Counted from the first letter of the stretch, positions 48,846-59,199 are shown. The stretch is DNA of 64,000 nt from Nymphaea colorata (GCF_008831285.2 NC_045149.1:2296001-2360000), one strand, 5' to 3'. Notes: generated from the sequence alone by a model not told the origin. Program-made: numbers and translations.

Positions 48846-50600
48846 TGTAACATCCTACCACCCTACAAAAAAAATCATCCGCCAAATTCCGAATGTTACT
48901 CAATCACATGTAATAATTTGGTTCCAAATCCGATGTCATATCAAGTTTGAGCTGAAAGTCTCTATCAAACATCCTCTTTATGACATTTCAGTTCGATAAG
49001 TACAGTGGAACGTATCTTCCAACTAAAAAGCCTTGTTTTGGATTTCAAAGAATACTATGCTTCTAGATATATAGAAAGCATGTCTAGGAAACTTGCTGAA
49101 CTCTAAAACTTTGTTTCAGGAATTTATATGCTTAAAATTCTGAAACCGCAAAACAAATGGCCACAAAACCGCTATTCTTTGTGAAATTCCGGTAAATAAA
49201 GCAAAATGCCCTTTTTTTAACCCAATAGAATCTATTTTTGAATTAAAGAGCTTTATTTTGAACTACACAGAAAATCGTATTTTGAGATTTGCAAAAACTC
49301 ATTTAGTAACATCCCTCACAACCTTGTAAACTTTTTTGAAATCGTAAAGCAAGCAGTCAGCAACCCCATTAGACATAATTTTCTTTCTTATGGAGGTTGC
49401 ATTTGCCTCGTTAGGCTTAATCCCCAATCCTTGCCTCTGTACTGGATGCAGGCCTACATACTTCCAAAAGAAGTTCTGGATGAATAATGGAGATGCATTT
49501 TGGACAATACTAATACAAATAAAAAAATATCTCACATGGTAGTTGTTCACGCATACTGGAGCAGAGCATATTGTTTTCGCGTCAACAAATTGGGACTTTA
49601 TGTAACCTAAAATGTCCTTTATATCACTTACTCATGTATTCTTTATCTCAACGTATAAAAGCTCTCTTGGGTGCATTGTAAAGTTGATCAAAGAAAGAAA
49701 ATTATTCTTCGTTTCACTCTACTCATCTCCCGTAGTGATAATTAAGGCTGCATAGTGGTGGAACCTAGACTCACAAGAAGTCTTGAATTTCAGATTAGTG
49801 ATCTAAAAAAATTATTCATTTATATATAGTGGTGACCTTTAAGATCTGAGGGTTTTTTCATTAATGCCCCTGAGCCCAAAATTTCTAGCACTGCCATTGC
49901 GGATGCAAAATGCAAGTTTTAAGCCTCCATTGTTGCAGCAAGAACTTGTAAAAATTTAAACTAGCAACTCTAATAAGCAAAGAAACAATGACCAGGAGTT
50001 GGAGGACATTGAGATCTTTGTCCTAAATTAGTGACAATTCACAAAACTAGGTAACTATAAATAAAGTTCATACAAGCACTCTGAAATATTTTATTTCTAG
50101 GAAAAGCGTCTAACCACCACCTTGGATGAACTTTTGATGGAACTTTGATCAAATGTCACATGGATTTGGAGCTTCGTTAGATCGCATGTTCTAAGATGGT
50201 CCACCATCCACAGAGTAATGAGCTTGATGCAGGTCTAGATCTAGTTCTTCTTTGATTTTGCTCGAAGTGCAAAAACACATGTATCTTCTTCATTTTAGTT
50301 GTAAATTTGACGAAATTTGGCCAAAGACTTTTAATACCAGAGACAACAAAGTGACAGAGTTTAAACTATAAAAACATGGATAAGTGCATGCATTTAATGT
50401 CTAAACTATAATCCATTTCATACACTATCACTCACAACCCCAAAGTTTGGGATTAGAAATGTTTAAGACACAATGGTTGTGCAGTTATAGTATCTTCAAA
50501 ATCAGTCAGAAGAGAAGCACATAGAAACTCAGAAGTAAGAGAGAAAAAAAAATTCTTCTCATAGTCATGAACTTGTTGATTGGATGGTGTTAACAACCTT
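48846..50600 (-). repeat. probable 3' LTR of the minus-strand Ty3 element at 51612-54440
   Basis: It begins TGTAACATCCTACCACCC, the inverse of a usual LTR end. It lies left of a minus-strand pol and is noncoding. The right limit is estimated. Confidence 0.45.
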
Positions 50601-51611
50601 CAATGACCAGAAATATTGTTCAAACGTAATCCACACAAACTCAGTCAAAAGAGTACCAAGACTAGAACGTGACTCTTCCTAGCACGGTGCCAAGAAGGAG
50701 AAGCTGACCAATGGCAAGAAGTGACCATGAAATTGAGTCATAGCTCACATGCCTAGGGTAGAGGATAAGTGAGAATTTATTGGTTGAGCAAGCTTTGCGT
50801 GTTTACATGTAGGCGAAAGCTCTGAGTAGGTTGAGACGCCTCTGAAGGCTCTTGGGCAAGGCCCCTAGTGGTTGGCACTAGTAGACCTTGACAGGTGTGG
50901 TAGGCAGATTCACTAATAGGCATTGGCCATGTGGTCTGAGTTCCTGCTTGGTGTGGATAGTTGCATATGATTAGGCTCGAATTCTACCTACGTAGTTGGG
51001 GATGATATCTGTCAGATTGGGTATGAGATCACCAATTGGTTGTTCAGCTCCCAAGAAACGCATCATTGCCTTCAGCACTACGAAAAGCCACAATTTAGAT
51101 GCTCTAGGTGCTTCATTGCCTAGAAGCTTTTAGCCTTACTGACCATTTCAGCCAGCCAGTGCATGGCCTTTGGCTCACTTTGTGCTTGAGTTTGCCTGTA
51201 GTCTAGTCCTTGTTGGTGGTGACTTGGGCTTTCTTGGCCTTTTTCGATCCTCTCAACACCCTCACTTAACCTGATATTGACTGTGGGCAAAGTGGCCTCA
51301 TGTTATGCCCTTCTATGTTAAACCTTCCTAGGTTGGTCTTATCAACCCTTTTGGACTTTGCAGGCCTCGAGGAGGAACTATATCATTTTCACCCTCTTAA
51401 ATTGGTCTTAGCCAAAAGACCAAAGTTGGAAGGAAACTAGATGGATATTTCAGTGTCATTCCTCCCAAATAGCTCTAAGAGACCTTCCCATGACACTAGT
51501 ACTTGTTTACCTAGTACTCCTTGGTCTACCTTTCTGGTTCACAAGATCTTTCAAGGTATAATGTGTTCCTCTTCAAACGGTACTTCCTCGTAGGGTGTCC
51601 ATGATATGGTT
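50601..51611. other. region between Ty3 pol end and LTR
   Basis: No domain was read. Probably the untranslated tail of the minus-strand element. Confidence 0.35.
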
Positions 51612-54440
51612 TCAACCTACCAATGCGGAATACAAAATGGACTTTGGTGTTTGAAGGCATACATAGTTTGTATGTGGCCTTCCAATATTTTGCAAAATTC
51701 GAAGGGGATAATAATGTCTGGGTGGCAGTTTCAAATACATTTGCTCAAATAATGTCTTTTGCTTTCTAGGCAGGCATTTAATAAATACTAAATTTCTCAT
51801 TTTAAATGCTCTCACTTTTATTTTTCCTCAAATATTTGTTTCATCTTATTTTGCACCCTTGCTTGTTTCAAGGTCCTAGGAATTTCATCGCTATCCTTGA
51901 GGTTCCATTCTACTTCAGGGTCTAATACAAAATCTTGCTCATATCTAACAATTAAGGTGGGCAGATAACTGTATACTTCAGAAAGTGTCATTTGTATGGA
52001 AGAATGGAAACTCATTTTATAAGTCCATTCTTCCCATAATAGTAGTTCAATTTATGGAGTCTCGTTGAAGAAGAACTAAAGGTGAGTTTCCAGCACTCAG
52101 TTCACCGCTTCATCATGCCCAATAATCTAAGGGTCTATTTGGCACCAGTATATTGTTATTATGACTGGAATCTACCCCAAAAATTGGGGAAGATTCATGA
52201 AGAACCTGTTATAGTGTCCCATGAATCTGATCTATTTTCGTAAGCAGATTCATGGGATTGTAACAATGTGTTACTATTGCCAAATTACCTCTAAGAATGG
52301 CATGAAATGCTAAAATTGAGCTCAATGCCTAAAAAGCCTTAAGTACTCCCCCTAGAATCTTCTAATGAAGATGTCATGTTGATCACATGCAATTGATTGA
52401 GACATACTTTGGAGCTTTTCCACATTGGTTTAGAATGCTTTCACCATGTGGGACACTGAATATGGCTTGGGTAGGGTCATAAAGTGACCATACTTGGTTA
52501 GACCATCAACTACGAGTACTGTAGTCTCTTTAAAACTGAGGCAAGGTGTATATGAAATCCATAGAAATGTCCTGACAAGGTACTTGCGAAATTGGCAAAG
52601 GAATCATTAAACCACGAGGCTTCACTGTTGCTTATGTTCTGCGCATCAAGGCATTGTCTCAGTAGAGGCTTAATTATCTTCCTCGTTTCCTTCCAATAGA
52701 ATTATTCTTAAATTCTCTCAAGGATTTTTTGCACACCACCATATCAAACCATAAAATTTGCATGGTAATGTGAATGATGTCTAAAGTTAACCTAAATTAC
52801 TTAGGCAATACGAACCTATCTTTATAATATAATATCTGGCTCCTCAAGCTAAAGTTCGGGACCAAGTTTGGTTTGTCTACCAAGGCTTCCTTTATTGCAT
52901 TCAGTCGGATACTGAGGTTTTGGTCTATCTAAACCTATTTTCACATCTTAGAGCTTATAGTTGTAAGGTTTAGTAGTAAATTTTCTATAATCTAGACAAA
53001 GAATAAAAAACTTGTTTTTTATTGTTGCTTATATGATTTTGGACCCCAAAATCATGCCCTGTAGCTTTCTAACCACTTTTGTCGTTTGGGTAAGTGACCC
53101 ATTGTTTAAGGATAACTTTGAGGATGTAGTGGTTGATCATCTCCACAATCCTCCTTTTGAATAGGTAAAATCTCCAATCTTCTATGGTTGTCGTCACGAT
53201 AGCCAACATTTTGTTGTTGCATGTAGAGAAGGGTCAAGCTATATGAGCCAATGTCTTTTACTCATGAATGAAATAGGGTGGTTGTTCTATGGAATGACAA
53301 CTATTCGTACCTCACCTGGGTTTACTTTTAGTTCTAATGCTTGTAAGAAATCTACCACAACAAACATTTATGCACTAGTGATGGCCTTCTTGAGTCTGTC
53401 TAAGGATTTTCATGATTCTTCAATCTATGTTAAAGATCCTTCCCTAAGAATTTTAGATAGTAGAGCCGCTATGATTCCATATTCCTAGGCAAACCAAATG
53501 TAATATTCGGTGACCTTGACAATCCTCTTAGATCTTTGCCGTTTTTTCACGGAGGCCAATCCACCATAGCCATGTAGCTGCTTAGGCTCGGGTTCAACTC
53601 CATTACCATCAACAATATGGTTTAGGTACACGACTTCATTCTGTCAAAGTTATATTTAGATATTTTCTCCATAATTTATTGTTGTCTTTAAGTATTTTTC
53701 ATGTCCTCTTAGTATCTAACTGTAAACTTAGATATCATCAACAAATACCATGATGAACTTGAGCAAAAGATGAAGATATACGTCATACATACATTGTTGG
53801 TGTATCGGTTAACCCAAATGACATCATCACAAATTTGTGGTGTCCATAATGGGTTCAAAACATGAGTCCGAATATCACCTCCAGCTAGTAACTTGCAAAT
53901 GGAGCTCGAAAAGGTAATGTGCTCCATAGAGCTCATCAATCATCGGGATAAAAATTGTCTTTAATTGAGACTTTCTGTAGTGCTGTAATACACAAAATTG
54001 CCAAGTGTTATCCTTAATATAGGTAAAGAAAAGGGGCTGAAGCTGTGATGTATAACCCTTGACTCTATCCCATTATTTGCCAACCACTCTATGTCATTTT
54101 TTTCATGTGGATTAACATGGTTGCACATTAATAAATTTTGTTCCTTCAATCAGTTCTATCTATGGTTCTAGTTCGGCATAGACATCAGGGGATTCCTTTG
54201 AGACTTATTTGCTCGCCTTTGAAACCTAATTTTTTCCTTAAACTTGAGAAATTATGATCCATTGTCAAGGATAATAGATTATAGTTGGTTGATTCAAGAA
54301 GGTCATCTTTATGGTCTCACATTAGGACGTGGTTCATGAGAGCTTGAAGGGAAACTATGCCACCTCTTCCAGAAATGACAGCCATCTAGAAGAAATCCCA
54401 TACAGCTTCTGCGGGTCTCAACTACTTAATCCCTGTCGGC
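51612..54440 (-). pseudogene. Ty3 pol remnant (RT, RNase H, integrase)
   Basis: Read right to left on the minus strand: RT traces (DIRTHV near 53855, IFIFCSSSSWYLL where the FDD box stood near 53740, DLRGLSRSPNITF near 53510); integrase (PCQDISMDFIYTLPQF near 52560); then the integrase C-terminus SFHSSIQMTLSEV (52015), LPPRHYYPLRILQNIGR and neighbours (about 51650-51815). The YYGPFRIL-like box is the usual end of these pols. Many stops are present, and a Tourist-like MITE is inserted within the integrase. Confidence 0.8.
52131..52291. mobile_element. Tourist-like MITE, 161 bp
   Basis: Ends GGGTCTATTTGGCA and (inverse of right end) GAGGTAATTTGGCA match at 11 of 14 positions. TAA flanks both sides (52128-52130 and 52292-52294), the target size of PIF/Harbinger elements. 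Inside, 52207-52229 and 52245-52265 form a hairpin arm pair (TCCCATGAATCTG with its inverse). It interrupts the minus-strand integrase remnant. Confidence 0.8.
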
Positions 54441-54459
54441 ATCAACCCCTCCAACAGCG

Positions 54460-54747
54460 ACAATATAGAGATTGAACTTGAATATAGAGTTTAGAGTTTA
54501 TCATACAAATGTGTAATGATATACATACATAACTCGTATTGGAGCTGAGGCTGTCATTAATCAACTACGGATGGAGGATCGGCCAATTAACTAGTACAAA
54601 TTCATTACACAACAAAGAACATACACAAAAGGGAGCAGAGCTACAGCTAAGCTAATAACTGACGATGGCTCCCACTTGCAGAGGAAATATAATACCATAA
54701 CTAAGCTGCATCATACAAACATATTAACATGGAAAGCACTATCTGCA
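54460..54747 (-). other. putative 3' UTR of APC5-like gene
   Basis: AT-rich plain sequence immediately downstream of the stop on the minus strand, before Ty3 DNA starts. The polyadenylation site was not determined. Confidence 0.4.
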
Positions 54748-54900
54748 TCATAGAAAAGAATCCTCCTGGTCTCCAGGATTTTCTAGAGCCAACATATGCT
54801 TTTTGAAGGAAGTTGCAGCTGCTTCTCTTTCTTCAAACTTCCCAAGTGCATTGTAAATGAGGGCTGTCAGGTAAAATGCTTCTGTAGCCAACTCATGATA
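54748..54900 (-). CDS. last exon of an APC5-like TPR protein
   Basis: After an AG acceptor at 54902-54901, the frame reads YHELATEAFYLTALIYNALG, then KFEEREAAATSFKKHMLALE and a short acidic tail to the stop at 54748-54750. The helical pattern (A-E-A-Y-L-x-A...G-x-x-E-E-R-E-x-A) is a TPR-like repeat. It resembles my recollection of the C-terminus of plant APC5, a scaffold subunit of the anaphase-promoting complex that marks mitotic regulators for degradation. The frame upstream of 54900 (from an ATG at 54942) does not fit the pattern and is taken as intron. The identification rests on the pattern only; other TPR proteins are possible. Confidence 0.55.
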   Translation of the reverse strand, partial: YHELATEAFYLTALIYNALGKFEEREAAATSFKKHMLALENPGDQEDSFL

Positions 54901-54977
54901 CTGTACAATCATCACCCGAAGGTTTCCAACATTAACAGTCATTCAGATTTTGCATATGGACAAAAAACTATGCATAC

Positions 54978-55045
54978 CTGCAAAATTTCAAGTTCCTCAG
55001 TAGCATGGTTCAGAGGATCTAACACGGAGTTAGGATCTTCAACAA
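54978..55045 (-). CDS. penultimate exon of the APC5-like gene
   Basis: This 68-bp exon lies between an AG acceptor (55047-55046, after a TTTGTTC pyrimidine run) and a CAG|GTATGC donor (54977). It reads VEDPNSVLDPLNHATEELEI followed by LQ. It joins in phase to the last exon across a 77-bp intron, making a continuous helix (EELEILQ-YHELATEA), which supports both splice sites. Upstream on the minus strand there is no further exon before viral sequence starts at about 55170. Confidence 0.6.
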
Positions 55046-55173
55046 CTGAACAAAGGTAGGAAGCAGTTAGACATGATCCATACTTCACAGAAGATTAACT
55101 ATAGTATTGAGTAAAAACCCACAAATTTAAACACAAATGAGCTGACAGACAAACATGTCATCAAAAACTGTAA

Positions 55174-56904
55174 CTCCCAATCCTCTACACCGAAGGACCA
55201 ACACCACAGAATTTCAAGGTTAAATTCCAGCCACTACTTGATAAGTTAAAAGAAGCTGGATACATTGGGGAAGACCCCCTTCGCCACTGGTCAAAGAATA
55301 AAGTCAGCTGCAGGATTACATTGAAAAATCCTGACTTTATTATTGAAGACCGACCATTAAAGCACGTTACGCTACAGATGAAGGAATCATTTGCAAAGCA
55401 TATAGCAGCCTTACTCAAACTCCAAGTCATCAGACCATCACAGAGTAATAAGCACAGGACAACAGCTATCATCGTCTACTCGGGAACAACTCAGGACCCG
55501 AAAACAAATGAAGTAAAGAAAGGAAAGGAGCGACTGGTCTTTAACTACAAGAGGTTGAATGACAACACTGAGAAAGACCAGTATTCGCTACCAGGGATTA
55601 ACACCATCATCAGAAAAGTATCAGGTAGCAAGATCTACTCCAAGTTTGATCTCAAGAGTGGATTTCATCAAGTCATGATGGACCCAGAATCAGTACCCTA
55701 TACAGCTTTTTGGGTACCACAAGGCCTCTTTGAATGGCTAGTCATGCCATTCGGCCTTAAAAACGCACCTGCGGTCTTCCAACGAAAAATGGATGCCTGT
55801 TTCAAAGGAACAGAAGAATTCATTGCAGTATACATTGATGACATCCTCGTCTTCTCAGATTCCGAGGACTCGCACGCAAAACATTTGCGTGTTCTACTGG
55901 AGAGGTGCAGACAACATGGGCTTGTCCTTAGCCCAACCAAAATGCAAATTGGGCAACGTAGAATCGAGTTCCTTGGTGCAATCATAGGCCAAGGAAAAAT
56001 CAACCTACAGCCCAACATCATCAAGAAGATTTTAGAGGTTCAGGAAGTCGACTTAACCTCTAAATCCGGTTTAAGATCTTGGTTAGGGATCTTAAATTAT
56101 GCCCGAACATTTATCCCTAACCTTGGCAAATTGCTAGCCCCTTTATACAGCAAAACAAGCCCAACTGGAGAGAAACGGCTCAACCACCAAGATTGGAACC
56201 TTGTTCGACAAATCAAAGAACAGGTGGAAAACCTCCCTCCATTATCAATTCCACCACCTGGCAGTTTTATGGTCCTAGAAACCGATGGGTGCATGGACGA
56301 ATGGGGAGGAATTTGCAAATGGAAGCCGAAGAAACTAGATCCAAGAACAATGGAGCAACCTTGTGCATATGCCAGCGAAAAGTTCAGCCCTCCAAAATCA
56401 ACAATAGACGCTGAAATATTCGCCATGATGAACAGCCTAGAATCTATCAAGATTTATTATCTTGACCAAAAAGAGTTACTGATCAGAACGGATTGCCAAG
56501 CAATTATCAGTTACTTCAATAAGTCAAACATCAACAAGCCATCAAGAGTGAGATGGGTTGCTTTTGTGGACTACATTACAGGACTAGGCATTAATGTGTT
56601 CTTTGAACACATTGACGGAAAGGACAATGTTTTAGCAGATTCATTATCACGGATGATCACCCTTTTAACAGGCTCGCCACTCAATATCTTTGAGCCTCAG
56701 CTTCAGTTACTGACAGTCTTTGAACAATGTCTACAGGAATGGCAAGACCATCCAGGACCTCCATGCCAACAACAAAAGTTCCACAGCCTGTGCAACCAGA
56801 TGACCCAATCACTGAACGCTACAAAAGCATCCTCAACGAGCTCCATCCAGAAAATCTCAAAGAGGATTGGGAGTTATCCAGGCAACAGAGAAACGAACTG
56901 CTAA
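55174..56904 (+). CDS. endogenous caulimovirid polyprotein fragment: reverse transcriptase and RNase H
   Basis: The open frame runs 577 codons from a TAA at 55171 to the stop at 56904, without a stop inside. The first in-frame ATG is about 55378, so the true start lies in lost upstream sequence. The RT part has RLVFNYKRLN, DLKSGFHQVMM, MPFGLKNAPAVFQ and the catalytic YIDD at 55831-55842. The RNase H part has ETDGCMDEWGG (first aspartate), DAEIFAMMNSLE (glutamate), RTDCQAI and the final DNVLADSLS. The box order and sequence are closest to the badnavirus/tungrovirus group. Movement protein, capsid and protease domains are missing to the left, so this is a truncated integrated copy. All catalytic residues that I can check are kept. 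It overlaps the next ORF by 178 bases in another frame. Confidence 0.9.
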   Translation, partial: LPILYTEGPTPQNFKVKFQPLLDKLKEAGYIGEDPLRHWSKNKVSCRITLKNPDFIIEDRPLKHVTLQMKESFAKHIAALLKLQVIRPSQSNKHRTTAIIVYSGTTQDPKTNEVKKGKERLVFNYKRLNDNTEKDQYSLPGINTIIRKVSGSKIYSKFDLKSGFHQVMMDPESVPYTAFWVPQGLFEWLVMPFGLKNAPAVFQRKMDACFKGTEEFIAVYIDDILVFSDSEDSHAKHLRVLLERCRQHGLVLSPTKMQIGQRRIEFLGAIIGQGKINLQPNIIKKILEVQEVDLTSKSGLRSWLGILNYARTFIPNLGKLLAPLYSKTSPTGEKRLNHQDWNLVRQIKEQVENLPPLSIPPPGSFMVLETDGCMDEWGGICKWKPKKLDPRTMEQPCAYASEKFSPPKSTIDAEIFAMMNSLESIKIYYLDQKELLIRTDCQAIISYFNKSNINKPSRVRWVAFVDYITGLGINVFFEHIDGKDNVLADSLSRMITLLTGSPLNIFEPQLQLLTVFEQCLQEWQDHPGPPCQQQKFHSLCNQMTQSLNATKASSTSSIQKISKRIGSYPGNRETNC

Positions 56905-57131
56905 ATGAACTTTCCAAATTAGAAGTCGAGATCCACAATCACGTCCTAATGGATCTCGAATGTATTCAGAGGATACAAGAGTTAAAATGGACTGCGGCTT
57001 CTCGGTCATCCACCAAACACAACTACTGGCGCTACGTTTGCCAACCTGTCTTACCTCAAATGATGGAGATCGAAGACGTCATCTCCTACGTCAAGGAGAT
57101 AATAAAAGGGATTCGCAACATACGAATCTAA
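56727..57131 (+). CDS. caulimovirid small ORF A, 134 aa, function unknown
   Basis: It starts within the end of the polymerase frame in a different frame and ends 140 bases before ORF B. The protein is mostly helical and charged, with EDWELSRQQRNELLNELSKL and a later SSTKHNYWRYV block. Aligned to ORF B it shares RYK near the start, an HPE/L-HPE turn, a L-x-x-LE-x-x-I-x-N helix, the STxxNYW block and an I-x-I end, so the two look like tandem paralogues. I know of no standard caulimovirid protein of this kind downstream of the polymerase. It lacks any catalytic motif; a small structural or assembly role is only a guess. Confidence 0.7.
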   Translation: MSTGMARPSRTSMPTTKVPQPVQPDDPITERYKSILNELHPENLKEDWELSRQQRNELLNELSKLEVEIHNHVLMDLECIQRIQELKWTAASRSSTKHNYWRYVCQPVLPQMMEIEDVISYVKEIIKGIRNIRI

Positions 57132-57270
57132 TTCTTTATTGGCAGTCGTATGCCACTTGTGTAATTATTAGCCTAACACATTTATTCTTTGTAGATGCTA
57201 CGCCATCTTGTAAAATCCTCACCCCTTTTCCATCTACAGTAACCTTCTGCGCAGCTTCAGGCGGTGGGAG

Positions 57271-57684
57271 ATGGCTCAAGCCAGAAGACTTTCAGAGCCA
57301 GAATTTGAAGGCCCAAATTTTATGCAGTCCGGCCCCATGATAGTCAACCGATACAAAAATCTCACCCGACTTCGTCACCCAGAAGTCGCAAGATACTGGG
57401 GATATCCGGTTGATAAAGAGTTCATGCTCTCAATTGAACGCTTCAACGAGCTTGGTCAAGATCTGGACCACCTCGAGGAAGCCTTGTGCAACAGAATCGA
57501 ATCAGACATTCAAAGCCTCAAAGGATTAACTAAGATTAAGCTGATGATTTGTACAAAATGCTCCACCAGGGACAACTATTGGTCTGATATTAAAGACAGC
57601 GTCCGAATCACCTTGGACCGATTGAAGACCATTTCACAATACATCATTCAGCTCATGAAGCAATCAAAGAAAATCGACATCTGA
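57271..57684 (+). CDS. caulimovirid small ORF B, 137 aa, paralogue of ORF A
   Basis: ATG at 57271, stop at 57684. It reads MAQARRLSEPEFEGPNF at the start, then NRYKNLTRLRHPEVARYWG, then a long helix with LDHLEEALCNRIESDIQSL, then TKCSTRDNYWSDI and a helical, basic end. The segments shared with ORF A keep the same order and spacing. The intact frame next to two other intact frames supports a real viral gene. Function is unknown. It ends about 58 bases before the promoter elements. Confidence 0.7.
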   Translation: MAQARRLSEPEFEGPNFMQSGPMIVNRYKNLTRLRHPEVARYWGYPVDKEFMLSIERFNELGQDLDHLEEALCNRIESDIQSLKGLTKIKLMICTKCSTRDNYWSDIKDSVRITLDRLKTISQYIIQLMKQSKKIDI

Positions 57685-57741
57685 TTACCGAAAGCATAAA
57701 GTGGGCCCACAGTATGTAATAATGATCTGTGTCATCAGCAA

Positions 57742-57777
57742 TGACGTCACTACACATATGACGTAAGCAGTGACGCA
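57742..57777 (+). promoter_or_regulatory. as-1-type enhancer of the viral promoter
   Basis: TGACGTCA (57742), TGACGTAAG (57759) and TGACGCA (57771). The last two are 12 bases apart, the spacing of the as-1 element known from the CaMV 35S promoter, bound by plant TGA-type bZIP factors. Position upstream of the TATA box agrees. Confidence 0.8.
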
Positions 57778-57953
57778 TTAGCTGAATTATTGCTTTTATC
57801 CTTTAGCGTCAGCAACACATGAGTAGTGCTGCATGCGTTGTCATTTGTCATCTTGTGTCGGCAAGCTTCAATTATTGTACTAGTGGCAATAATCCAAAAA
57901 CCCTGCCTAACCGGTATCCATACCGGCTTGACAGGTCGCCAGACTTCGCTGCC

Positions 57954-57960
57954 TATAAAT
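57954..57960 (+). promoter_or_regulatory. TATA box of the viral pregenomic promoter
   Basis: TATAAAT lies about 180 bases after the as-1-type element. A start site near 57985 is inferred. A 7-bp stem with a 2-base loop (CCGGTAT-CC-ATACCGG) is just upstream at 57911-57926. Confidence 0.7.
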
Positions 57961-57984
57961 TCAGCCTTAAGCTGAGCATCCGGG

Positions 57985-58395
57985 CATCAGAAGTTTATCA
58001 GAGTTCTAGCTTTCACTTACTTGTATTCGAAAGGTTGGAGCACCGCCTCCTCTTTCAATAACAGCTCAGGCTTTTCCTTCATTCTAGTTTGCTGTTACCT
58101 CTTTTGTTCCCTATCTTCCGCACCTCGCATTTCTCGCAACGCATTTCTTTTGGTATCAGAGCCTGGTTTGCAAGTAAGTGTGGTTTTCCAGTTTCTCTTA
58201 TTTTCCTCTTGGAGTTTGTGGTTTAGGGTTTCATTGCCAAAAATCTTTGTTAAAGACCCAGGTCAAAGAGGCAGTAGGTAAGCCCTCGTACAAGATCATA
58301 GGTTGCGCATAGGTTTTTGAAAACTAAACCCAAAATCCTAAACCCTTGTAGTCAAGATACGAGAAATTCAGAAAGTCCTCTCTGCTCTTGCAGAC
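57985..58395 (+). other. pregenomic leader with primer-binding site
   Basis: The leader of about 410 bases contains several small out-of-frame starts. TGGTATCAGAGCC at 58151-58163 matches the complement of the initiator Met-tRNA 3' end, the point that opens caulimovirid genomes and starts minus-strand synthesis. Its presence after the polymerase and before ORF1 shows that this integrated copy passes through the origin of the circular genome. Confidence 0.8.
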
Positions 58396-58552
58396 ATGCA
58401 AGCTAAACTCTTGTTCTTAGAAAACCATTGTTTTAAGATAGAAACCCAAATTAGTCATCTTTCAAATACAATTTCCCATAGCAAACCCATAACCTCGTCT
58501 ACCCTTCCCAGTGCAACCCCCTTGCAAAATACCATACTTGAACATTTAGTAG
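58396..58552 (+). pseudogene. caulimovirid ORF1, first part, split by copia element
   Basis: The frame is open from 58342 and has its first ATG at 58396. It reads MQAKLLFLENHCFKIETQIS and goes on as a helical, mostly polar segment to 58552. There a copia element is inserted; the rest continues in the same frame at 63648 and stops at 63710-63712. Joined length would be about 73 residues from the ATG. The heptad-like pattern (coiled-coil type) suits small badnavirus-type ORF1 proteins. A non-AUG start upstream cannot be excluded. Confidence 0.7.
58548..58552. repeat. target duplication of copia element, left copy
   Basis: AGTAG, repeated at 63643-63647. Confidence 0.95.
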
Positions 58553-58838
58553 TGTTAAAATAGATTGTAATGGGGAACCGGGTCCATATCTGGACCCGGT
58601 CCCATGGGGCACGGGTACCAAGGCTGACTAGGTACCCTAGGCGGCACTCTTTCTCTCCCTCTTATATATTCTTCACTTACGTGTAATTGTTGAGTTAAGT
58701 GAATAGATTTTCTCTCTCCTAGGGTTGCGGTGGTGCACCTAGGTTAGAGCTTCCCCGTGGTTTTTTCCTCTTTCTGAGGTTTTTCCACGTATACCGTGTG
58801 TTCCTTTCTTCTTCCTTCGTGTGTTGCGTGTTTCTACA
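58553..58838 (+). repeat. copia 5' LTR, 286 bp
   Basis: Starts TGTTAAAATAG, ends TTTCTACA. Contains a TATATATT (about 58664) in CT-rich surroundings as a likely promoter. Confidence 0.95.
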
Positions 58839-58852
58839 TGGTATCAGAGCCA
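58839..58852 (+). other. copia primer-binding site (Met-tRNA)
   Basis: TGGTATCAGAGCCA lies directly after the LTR. Confidence 0.95.
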
Positions 58853-59199
58853 GGTTGGTGAGATCGTTCGTTTGCATCTCGTGTTTCCGCCGTCGTCCCT
58901 GCGCCGCTGCCGCCTTTGGAGTTTTTTTTTCGGCCGCCATTGGGGTTTCCTGCGCCGCCAGTTTCCGCGCACCCGCTGTCGAAGTTCTTTCTGCGCCTCC
59001 GCCGTCAGACGATCCAGCGCCACCGCCGGTTGCCTTCTGAAGTTTCCGCTGCCGTGGGTGTCTCTCTTCTCCGCCGTCGGACGATCCAGCGCCATCACGG
59101 CTCTCGCCGCCGCCTTGGTTTCCGTGTGGCGCTGGTGTTTCAGCTGCTGCTGTGTCGTCTTGTTGCTGCCTGGTGTTGCGTCTGACTTGACTGCTTGTG

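Noticed and set aside
54901-54942. ATG at 54942 as the start of a 64-codon gene
   Set aside because: The first 14 codons do not fit the TPR pattern, and an AG acceptor at 54902-54901 gives an in-phase join to the upstream exon.
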